This document shows positions 1 to 11,900 of a DNA stretch of 64,000 nucleotides, piece after piece. The notes under the pieces are model-generated. The model ran no database searches. It was not told where the DNA came from and worked only from the letters and a program-made list of their open reading frames with translations. Every line of letters begins with the position of its first letter. Position 1 is the stretch's first letter. The stretch comes from Tubulanus polymorphus (Eukaryota; Nemertea; Palaeonemertea; Tubulaniformes; Tubulanidae): assembly GCF_964204645.1 (NCBI RefSeq), contig NC_134025.1:29170001-29234000 (forward strand), read 5' to 3'. Both the position numbers and the translations under genes were made by a program.

Positions 1-823
1 CGTTCATTTACCTTCGTAATGACAGGTTTTCAAGCCGAGTTTATGTAGCTTTCACCCGGGGGACTGATTCCCATCCACGTCGATCCATTTGCCAATAACA
101 TACGTCCACTTGGCTGATTGCTGCTAGCGGTCAGGGAATATCGTATTGTCCTCGCCCCATCCAAAAAAGCTTTGCAAATTAGGATTTGAGTTGTCACCTC
201 GAAATAAAAACAGCCGGTTATTCATCACGACCTTGAAGGTTTGAGATGCCGTAACGTAAAACCTTTAGAATAAGAGACACACCTTTAAAATAGGAGAGAA
301 AACACGTGAATAAAGATTGAAGCTTGTTTTATTGAAACTTGTTACGTCTATAGAAATGAATGTCACAAAATGATTATGATTGAAGTGATTTTCTAGGCTT
401 CACATACGATTTACTGATTCAGACATTCTTACACTGTTTCACATACGAACTGTATTTTATAGGTACATGATCAATTAGCACGAATCAACTATTAATAAAG
501 AATGCAAGTCGGTGATTATAATGCAGCAGACTCAGTCTATAGCGGTACCGGTCTATCAGGTAATCTGTTCAAACTCGGAGAACCCTATCATAAAGATGAA
601 AACAATTTAAATCTTAAAGGAGATTAAGATATTTTGTCCCTATTTGTCAACGTAGAAAATCCGAAGATCTATACCGGAGTGTCTAAGCGGTAACATTTTT
701 CCGGTCTCGGTGCTACCTCTATAGGCGGAGTCTACTGTACGCGTTTTGATTAACATTTTTGCCACTGTTAGGAACTAGAATATTAAGTAGAGCGTTGATT
801 AATAAAGAAACGACCGGATACAC
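1..823. other. No gene seen; 3' flank of the next gene
   Basis: No convincing coding exon was seen on either strand. The stretch lies downstream of the stop codon of the minus-strand gene ending at 824 and may include its 3' untranslated region. Confidence 0.4.
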
Positions 824-3290
<2,467 letters not shown>

Positions 3291-3459
3291 TTTGCCCATT
3301 TGTAGCATCCCAGGGCGTCGCGTCTTATCTCGTTCCCGGTAGCCTACACGCTAGAAGTGTACATGGTATCGGGGAAATCCCACCCGAAACGACTGTTAGA
3401 ACGATAACGCAATTTAGGTAATATCGTACGGAAGCCCCGGCCTTGGTGACTTACGAGAT

Positions 3460-3715
3460 AATATTTTCATAATTTCGACTTATTCGAGTTATTATCTCGG
3501 TTTTTGACATAATGATATAAAAATATGTCGAAATCCGGCTTATCATGTTTTATTATATGATTTGAGTTTTCTTTTCATGTCGAATTTGATGTTATTTCTA
3601 TGTACTAGACGTATTATCTCGAAATTCGACATAAAAATAACTCGAAATTCGTAACTCGAATTTCGACATAATTAACTCGAGATTCGACTTATTATGTCGA
3701 ATTTCGACATCTAGA
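3460..3715. repeat. AT-rich cluster of TCGAAATTCGA-type palindromic motifs
   Basis: The motif TCGAA/TTCGA, often as CGAAATTCGACATA or its complement, recurs in both orientations, with alternating ATTATGTCGA, ATTATCTCGA and AACTCGA blocks. It looks like a degraded palindromic repeat or nested element. It lies upstream of the first gene's ATG and downstream of the first GPCR gene. Confidence 0.55.
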
Positions 3716-4224
3716 AAATCTATAACATTATATCTAACAGTAATTTGAAGAAAATTGAAAATTGTCAAATCCATATTTTGAAAAAAGATTATTTCCCATA
3801 GGCGTACTATGTTTCGTAAAAACGATGAAATCAATAAATGGATATGCAGAGGGTGTTCGATGTTTAATGGAGCCTATGTACAACTCGAATAATTCTTTTT
3901 TTAATATAAATCGACCCGTTGGATTCCGACTCTAACAACAAAGATCAGTCCCAATTCCATAGCGCTCGGTAAGCTGAACAAAAAGTTAAGACCAGTTTAT
4001 TTCCAAGTTTCTAACTGTGGAACGGGGTCAAGAGTTAATTTTCGCTCAGTGGTGTTGGGTGAATAGATTGAATAATTGTGTGCAGTATTCGAGGGAACGT
4101 AGAAATGATTGGCTTCTCTATATCTATACGACTCTTTGAATTATTGTTCAGTGCATTTGATGGTTTCAAAAACTGTAAATAAATCAATGATGGGGTATAA
4201 AACAGTTCATGATGAGGTGATATT

Positions 4225-5211
4225 CTAACACAGCAATTGTTTAGCAGCTGCACGGTAAATATCGCTAGCGATTAAATACACCAAACAGTTCACTGCGGAA
4301 TCAATCGGTGTCAAATTGTCAGAGATTTGTGCCACATATTCTAATGCTATTGGTACTTTCTTGGACTTGTCCGTGACGAATTGAGATAAACGAGAGATAA
4401 GCGATGGGAGTTCACAGAGTAAAAACAGCGTTGTGGTTACAAATACTAGTTTCGTAGCTTTGTTGTTTGCGACGGCGGATTTTGTGGAGTCGTTGTTCGT
4501 CAAAGAAGCGCGCTCTTTCCTTGACTTATGAAGGGAATAAATTAACAAAAAGTTTGCTACCGTTAAAAGCAATACCGGTGTCACAACTGTGACAAATATG
4601 AATACGTACCGATCTACAATATTAACCATGGGATGTTTCTTGAATTTCCATTCAAACGGACCATCAATTGTACTTATTTCGCACCTTTGACGAGTTATTT
4701 TGGCCCCGAAATATCTATTAACATAAAGAAGAACCGAAAATATCGAAACTGCTATTATGATTTTGTTGATTTGTTGCCTTTCAAAGTTTTTCCGAGCCCA
4801 TAAAGGGAATAAGATATGTATACATCGATCTAAGGCGACTAAGACAACTATCCAGTTACGTAGATTCAATGTCGTCTTGTACGAAGCGATGCAAACCCAA
4901 TGCCACATCGGAAATATAGCGTAATCGTGATGATGGAAAATTTCATCGCCGTAAAGACTTCGGTAAATGATATGCCTGAGCGGGCTATCGACGAACATAT
5001 TTGCTAGATACGCGATATCAGCACCCGTCATTACTCGTAACAGATAAATTGAGTTAACTGATGATTTCAAGTTCTTCAACACAAGAAAACTGAATACATT
5101 CAACAATGTTCCAATAAAACTGATTCCACCGAGAAGAAATAATATCATATAGTGACGATACTCGTAGAAAGATTGTCGAGGACAGAATAATGGAGCGGTG
5201 GAATCGTTCAT
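4225..5211 (-). CDS. Rhodopsin-family GPCR, FMRFamide-receptor-like (paralogue A)
   Basis: A single-exon class A G-protein-coupled receptor of 328 residues, with seven hydrophobic segments. TM1 contains GGISFIGTLLNVFSFLVLKNL, with the TM1 Asn. TM3 ends in DRCIHI in place of the usual DRY. TM7 holds PIDSAVNCLVYLIASDIYR, with NCLVY in the NPxxY position. This NCxVY form and the LPLW-like FPLWAR second loop are typical of invertebrate FMRFamide/peptide receptor-like proteins. The ligand is a guess from family likeness. The open frame extends upstream to a TTG at 5253, but the first ATG is at 5211 (MNDST) and gives a normal short extracellular N-terminus with an NDS glycosylation site. The gene has a close paralogue at 6761-7774 on the same strand. 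Confidence 0.88.
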   Translation of the reverse strand: MNDSTAPLFCPRQSFYEYRHYMILFLLGGISFIGTLLNVFSFLVLKNLKSSVNSIYLLRVMTGADIAYLANMFVDSPLRHIIYRSLYGDEIFHHHDYAIFPMWHWVCIASYKTTLNLRNWIVVLVALDRCIHILFPLWARKNFERQQINKIIIAVSIFSVLLYVNRYFGAKITRQRCEISTIDGPFEWKFKKHPMVNIVDRYVFIFVTVVTPVLLLTVANFLLIYSLHKSRKERASLTNNDSTKSAVANNKATKLVFVTTTLFLLCELPSLISRLSQFVTDKSKKVPIALEYVAQISDNLTPIDSAVNCLVYLIASDIYRAAAKQLLC

Positions 5212-5830
5212 TTTCTCAAGACTTCCCGCTGTGAATCGCCACGAAGCATGCAATTTTTTTTTACAGAAGATGATGATAGTTCATGATGGTCTCTCTCCTA
5301 GTGAGTTGTTAACCATCTATTATTTTCGCCATAGATAATTCATAAACTACTATCTTTTCACCGTGTATCGATTATGAGTTTTCGATTTTAAAAACTTGAT
5401 GGGACCCGAAATGCGATCATTATTTCTCAATGGTTTTTTTCCGACGGAGAATATCAACGCACGAATTGAATATATATATGATAATGATATATTCATCTAT
5501 CGTCCAAATATTCTCTCTTAGCACCAATAGTTTAAATTCAGTGGAATGACAGTATGTGCTATTCAAAATGGAAAGATTTACCATATAAAAAGGGCGTGCA
5601 ATGTATATATGAGGCCATTGCGTTCATGTAAACTTGTAAGTTGAGAATTCCAATCCTGCTCCGTAACTCCATCAATAATTTAAGACTTTTTAGTGACTTT
5701 CAGGTTTCGCTTGAATAATTAATCGTTCACAATACTTGTTGTTTATCTAGATTTGTCTTGACAACCTTTTCTTGAGGTTTGGTTCTAAAATTCAGTGATT
5801 CAAACCGATTATGTTTATGCGACTGTAATC

Positions 5831-6580
5831 ATGGATTTGTCGAACTCGGGTCCGGCTGGAGGTGTAGAGTCAAATGACTACAAGAAAGAATTGATGAAAT
5901 ATAATCTCGAAATAGACAAACAAAAACGTACGTACCAAAGATTGATGAATAATGCTATATTTTCGGCGACCAGAAAATTTAGTAAAAAAGTGACATTATC
6001 AATGAAAGAGCGACGAAATTTGGAATCGACTGAATGTACGGAAGTCAACCTTGGTACAAAGATTTCAGATAAGAACTTCAGCGTAAGTATCTTGCCTAAT
6101 ACATATAATGTATATATCGCTTAATAGCTTTAAATCAGATATTCGTGAATACGTATTCATGATCGTCTTTATTCAAAACAGAAAACAGAGAAAAATGTGA
6201 ACATACGAACAGACACGCGTCTGGTGTGGCAGCACATCACAGATAGGTGGAGATCTGACTTCATAAAACAGACCAACAAACAAAACTTGCCAATATTAAC
6301 CAGAAATAAACGGTTTTACAGTTCACCGGTTAAAAGAAAGCCAAAAGTACAAGAACAAAATCCTATATTCATGCGGCCGCGAGAACATAACTTTTTAGAT
6401 GATATAAGGAAATCGAAGCCAAGATTTAGATTGGTGAGTGGCAGGAAGTATGGTCCATACGAGGGATTTTCATCTCTTTCGCTCGTACACCCAGTAACTA
6501 ACGTGGTGATGCAAAATACACAAAAGGACATCATGCGCTATCGCAATGAAACTACACGTATAATGCAAATGAGAGAATAA
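5831..6580 (+). CDS. Uncharacterised basic protein, 216 aa, two exons
   Basis: Exon 1 is 5831-6082 (MDLSNSGPAGG...) and ends at a consensus GTAAGT donor. Exon 2 is 6182-6580, after a CAG acceptor. Both junction ends are phase 0. An in-frame ATG at 5795 would add 12 residues; 5831 is chosen because MDLS looks like a cleaner start. The product is rich in Lys, Arg and Asn and has no signal peptide or membrane segment. It contains KYNLEIDKQKRTYQRLMNN (probably helical) and, near the C-terminus, a GRKYGPYEGF / HPVTNVVMQ segment. I do not recognise a domain. It sits between the two GPCR paralogues on the opposite strand and converges on paralogue B. Confidence 0.6.
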
Positions 6581-6760
6581 ATTGATTATGAACTAGATTG
6601 GACTCGGAGGATCATTGATATTCGAGGTAATTTATGTGATAACTTAAGAGTTTCGAACGCATTTTAAGTTACAGGCAATTGTTCTATATAATAAATTCGA
6701 GTTTCAATAGATCAACAACGACCAGTTAGAAAAATATATATACATCAATTGATTCTTACT

Positions 6761-7774
6761 TTAACATGACAACAAATTTTTAGCAGCTGCGCGGTAAATA
6801 TCGCTAGCGATTAAATATACCAAACAGTTCACTGCGGAATCAATCGGTGTCAAATTGTCAGAGATTTGTGCCACGTATTCTAATGTTATCGGTACCTTTT
6901 TGTTCTTGCCCAATGCAAAACGAAATAAACGTGAAATGAGCGTAGGAAGTTCACAGAGTAAAAACAGCGTTGTGGTTACAAATACCAGTATCGTAGCTTT
7001 GTTGTTTGCGACAGCGGATTTTGTGGACTCGTTATTCGTCAATGAAGCGCGCTCTTTTCCGGAACGACGTAAAGTCCCGATAAGAAGGAAATTAGCCAAT
7101 ATCAAAAACGATACAGGGATCAAGACTGTGACAAATATGAATACGTACCGATCTACAATATTAACCATAGGATGTTTCTTGAATTTCCATTCAAACGGAC
7201 CATCAATTGTACTTATTTCGCACCTTTGACGAGTTATTTTGGCCCCGAAATATCTATTAACATAAAGAAGAACCGAAAATATCGAAACTGCTATTATGAT
7301 TTTGTTGATTTGTTGCCTTTCAAAGTTTTTCCGAGCCCATAAAGGGAATAAGATATGTATACATCGATCTAAGGCGACTAAGACAACTATCCAGTTACGT
7401 AGATTCAATGTCGTCTTGTACGAAGCGATGCAAACCCAATGCCACATCGGAAATATAGCGTAATCGTGATGATGGAAAATTTCATCGCCGTAAAGACTTC
7501 GGTAAATGATATGCCTGAGCGGGCTATCGACGAATATATTTACTAGATACGCGATATCAGCACCCGTCATTACTCGTAACAGATAAATTGAGTTAACTGA
7601 TGATTTCAAGTTCTTCAACACAAGAAAACTGAATATGTTCAGAATGGAGCCCACGAAACTAATTCCACCGATTAAGAAAATTATCGTATAGTGTCTGTAG
7701 TCGTAGAATTCCAGACGAGGACATAATTCTTCCACTAGAACCGAATCGTTTGGACTCTGAGAACTCAATGTCAT
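6761..7774 (-). CDS. Rhodopsin-family GPCR, FMRFamide-receptor-like (paralogue B)
   Basis: A single-exon 337-residue class A GPCR with the same architecture as paralogue A: seven membrane segments, DRCIHI at the end of TM3 and NCLVYLIASDIYR in TM7. From about residue 65 to residue 235 it is almost residue-for-residue identical to A. The N-terminus/TM1, the TM5-third intracellular loop region and TM6 differ more. It has an NDS glycosylation site near the start. The ATG at 7774 is the first in frame. The ligand is unknown. Distinct N- and C-terminal parts but an identical core suggest gene conversion after duplication. Confidence 0.88.
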   Translation of the reverse strand: MTLSSQSPNDSVLVEELCPRLEFYDYRHYTIIFLIGGISFVGSILNIFSFLVLKNLKSSVNSIYLLRVMTGADIAYLVNIFVDSPLRHIIYRSLYGDEIFHHHDYAIFPMWHWVCIASYKTTLNLRNWIVVLVALDRCIHILFPLWARKNFERQQINKIIIAVSIFSVLLYVNRYFGAKITRQRCEISTIDGPFEWKFKKHPMVNIVDRYVFIFVTVLIPVSFLILANFLLIGTLRRSGKERASLTNNESTKSAVANNKATILVFVTTTLFLLCELPTLISRLFRFALGKNKKVPITLEYVAQISDNLTPIDSAVNCLVYLIASDIYRAAAKNLLSC

Positions 7775-8921
7775 CGTGTGTTACATCCAACAGTGGACTG
7801 CATGAGGGCGGACGAGATCGAACTGAATTGGTGGCAGTTTCTAGAAAATCTATCTAATTGCAAACTGAAAAAAAACTGCATGTGGTGCAGTAATTGCGAC
7901 TCGCTCTTGGTTCGGTGAGGATTTGAAAAAAAAGAAAATTGTGCGACTAAGATGAAATCCTCGTGGCCAGAATCGTGGTATCCCCTGGAAACTTCGATTA
8001 CCGATATTTCCCACGTATAATGGGATGATTGAACAATTTTCTTGTCCAACGATCACCACCAGTGACGCACCGATCATGAATCATAAGACCAAAAGCAGCA
8101 TCATAACTAAATTAAGTTTATTGAAGTAAAAATATAGCAACAGGAAACCCAGAAATATACTTTTTAACGCTGACACGAAACAACCGTTAAAATTAATGCC
8201 AAAATATACGATCAGTTATTGCTAATTGAAACATAATAATGATTTTCACAATATCACAGATTAAACTCATTGAAAATGCAAAACTAACACAGCTAATTTG
8301 GCACACAAACTACTTTATCATATCACACTTATATGATATATAAGTCCCACAATCACAAGTTCGAAAGAGATTTTAAAACACCAAAACTATGAAAATGTAT
8401 CAAAACCTCGAATTTTCGGTTTTATTCTAAAAACCATTTTCAAGAATGATGATCTTGATAATCTTGATAATCTTGAGTGATAATCACCCTTGAAAATGGT
8501 TTTTAGGGACTTATATTTCATTCGTCTCTCGCGATTTATTGCGTAGTTTCATCACGTTAGCCTATAATCAATCTTTTAGTTCATTTGATGAAACCTTTTC
8601 ATTTGAGTACAGATAGAAATAAAAACAGAATATTCAAATAACTGATAAGAAGTGTGCGTTACTTCTTATCATGACGAAATTAATATATGGGAACTATATT
8701 AGCACACTAAACTCGATCAGTTGATGATTCTATAGTTCATCTATCAGCAGTAAACGAAAATGTTCTTTCAATTGTCTTTTCACCTTCATTTCGCTCGAAA
8801 CGCAAATTCGGTCGGTGCTTATTGCTGAAAAAGATGAACAGTGACCGTTTTTTCAATTCATTCATGACATTCATTTTTATGCTACCACTTGATATGAAAA
8901 TTCATAAAGATACCTTATTAA
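7775..8921. other. Intergenic region between GPCR B and the large disordered-protein gene
   Basis: No coding exon was supported. The region holds the upstream flank of GPCR B, the probable 3' untranslated region of the minus-strand gene at 8922-13343, and a strong hairpin at 8427-8506. Confidence 0.4.
8427..8506. repeat. Perfect 18-bp inverted repeat (hairpin) with a GATAATCTT-repeat loop
   Basis: The arm CTAAAAACCATTTTCAAG at 8427-8444 is exactly complementary to 8489-8506. The 44-bp loop contains tandem TGATAATCTT-like units. Outside it, ATATATAAGTCCC near 8336 pairs with GGGACTTATAT near 8507, which hints at a larger nested inverted repeat. It could be a MITE remnant or a structured 3' UTR element of the gene at 8922-13343. 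Confidence 0.65.
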
Positions 8922-11900
8922 CTAAAATCTGACATTTTTCTTTGGATTCCAAGGGCCCCTGGATCGCGGTTTGAACTCATCTTCATTTGCGTGATCGGCG
9001 ATTGTCCCGCTGACGAGTTCTCTTCTGATCTGCAGCAAATTTTTCATTGTCTCAGATGGCGATTGGAATTGTACCAATGGACTTTTTGGTCGGTTTCTGG
9101 AAAAGCGTGGGCTGGAAGGAGTCCTGGCCGGACTTCCCAAACTTCTTGAACGCACTTGAGGATTTAAAGAATAATGGTCCGAGCGATTTGTATCCGTCAC
9201 GTGGAAATTTAACCTGTAATTGGGTGGTAATGGATCTTCTTTGTTTCTATCTCTAAAAGCACGTGGTTGATATCTACTGCTTTGGGCGCTTCTGGGACTG
9301 TACTGAGTTGTGGAAGGTTCCGCATAATTCATTTCTCTAGACTCCATAGATGTTACACTAATTGGTGCAGATACTGATTTATATTTATGCCCGTCGGTTG
9401 GTATATTTCTGCGGCTTAATCTGGGGCTAAGATAATCCGGAGTCCGTTGTCCAGAATAATCTGACCGTGGACTGTGATATTCCGACAGTTCAGTTCGGGT
9501 AGTGACTGACCTAGGACTTCGCGGTTCCGGAGTTTTTCGTGCGGCCATGAAACGTTCTTCTTCTTCTATGTGTTCTTCCATTTCCGCAACATGGTGTTGT
9601 TTGATTGCATTTACACTTTCATTAGCTTGTCGAGTGCATTCTTCTAGATACTCTTTTGTCACTCTTTTCACTTGCTCGTCGACCTCTTTTGGCTCACCTC
9701 TGACAATTGGTAGCATAATATCTGTATACCAAGGATCATCTATAGTTTCTAGCAGCTGATCAGTACTTCCCATATGATAGGCCAGCTTCGCTTCCGCTAA
9801 CTCAGTCATTGTCCTCGGATGGTCATAGTCTTGAATGATTCTCTCAATAACTTCAACTCTATCTTTACGAATTTTATCTAAGCCGCCTTTGGAAAGAGGT
9901 GACGTGCCTTCGTCTTTTACTTTTTTAAAAATTGGCGTAGCTCTTCCATCTGGGCCAATGGTCTGGGTTCCCTCATCAACAGTGGCAGTACTCATCCGAC
10001 TTGAACATCGCGATCGGTCATCCTCGGGATTTTCTGCGTCCTCGTCATTTATCTGTAGTCTCGGTACATTTGGTTTGGAATCTCTTTGTGGCAACTGAGA
10101 AGATAGAATTGCCTCTGTCATCGTTCCGTAGCCACTTTCATTCAGTTCATCGCGTGTTGTATATATGTGCACGGAATGATTTTTGTCGGAGTCTTCGGAA
10201 GTTGGAAAATTGTCTGTATTTCTAGTATTTGAATTTGGAGCATCTGAAGAACTTGAATCACCGATTGGTATGAAACCAGTTGATACATTAATAGCTTCAT
10301 TGTGATTACCCAGATTAATATTCATAGAACTTTCAGTTTCCGGCTTCCTGTTAGAACTCGTGTCATGTCGAAGATTTCCGATTGATGTACCAATAGTTTC
10401 GGGTTGGGATATATTTGTTTGTCCAAGATGCTGTTGTTGTTCGAATATATTTGGCTGTTCCATATGTTGTTGGTGGGGCATATTTGGTTGTCCAACATGC
10501 TGAGGTTGAGATATATTTGGTTGTCCGAGATACATTGGTTGAGGCATATTTGGCTGTCTAAGATGCTTTTGTACCGCGGATATATTTGGCTGTCCAATAT
10601 GCTGTGGTTGAGGCATATTTGGCTGTCCAATATGCTGTGGTTGAGGCATTGGTGGACCATGCTGTGTGTGAGACATGTTTTGCTGTCCTTCTAGCTCTGT
10701 AGGTATCGGCGGACATACTTCTCTTACCATGGCCCCATCGGCAGTAAGTCGGCACCTTATGACAGGTTGTGATACCAAAGGCGTTCCCTGGTTTGGCATC
10801 ATCTGATTTAGATTGGTATTTAGTTGATTCGTAGAACGGCCCTGTGTGCCAGGTGGTACGTGTTCCTGATTGTAGATGCTTTGCTTAAATCCATAACTAT
10901 TCGGAGGTTCTGGTGGTGTACCGATTTGATTAGGCGTCTTTGCGGTAGACATATCACCAGAGTGTAGCACACTTGGTATAAATCCGTATGGTAAAGATAG
11001 AGTCTCCGGTGCCCCTTGGTGTTGATTCCCGTTTGTGATCGGGTAGGTATTCAGATTATTTCCACCTTCTAGGTTGGCAGCTTTCGTTGTTTCATAGTAC
11101 AAAGGCATACCCCCTTGGTTGTTGGAGTATATTGCATTAATCGGAATTCCACGCGTTCTTTGATTATTCGAGGGGTTTCCTTGACTGCTAGAGATCTGCT
11201 GATTAGGAAAACCTGTTTGTGCATTTGCTATTTGGTCACTTGTATGTGTTTGGCCTTGTTGTTGCTGCTGTATTGATTTGTCAAAATTCACTGGTGAAGT
11301 TGGTAACTGTTTGACAGTTCCTTGTGAAGTGAGATTTCCTCCTTCATAACTTGCGCTATTTAGAACTGATACGTTTTCACATAAAATGTGTCCGTCGTCA
11401 TTTTCAGCGGATATCGGTAGTGCAGGGGATGAAGTTCTGGCAGCACTGTCGGTTTTATCTCCAGAGTCAAGAGGTCCATTTTTCGGCGAATTCGATAGAT
11501 TTCCAGAAAGGAAATGATCGGAATTCTCTTCAAAATCAAAGTTAGGAGAACGTCCGGCATATTCGGTCACTTGCGTTACCGCAATCATTTCTGGTTCTGT
11601 AATATCAAGTTGCTTTCGTTTGGATTCGGATGATGTATGATTTATTTTGTTATGTTCAGATAGAACTAAGGTCTCTTCTTTCAGCACATTAATCGGTTGT
11701 ATCTCGTCATCGCGATTATCAATCGCATTTCGATCATCGTCCGGATTTGAGATTACCTCGAATTCGTCATCATTGTTCGTCACGAACTCGCTGTCTGAAA
11801 CCTCTGCCCATTCGTCGATGTATGTAAAATCTGATGCTATTGAACTAGCGGTAGAGAAACATGTTTGTGTACCGTTTACAACGTTTGGAAATTCGAAAAA

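Noticed and set aside
6855..7229. 124-residue plus-strand frame across GPCR B
   Set aside because: Antisense shadow of the receptor gene; no start context or domain.
10322..10755. Alternative minus-strand frames with repetitive Leu/Asn/Ile
   Set aside because: Out-of-frame readings of the QPN coding repeat.
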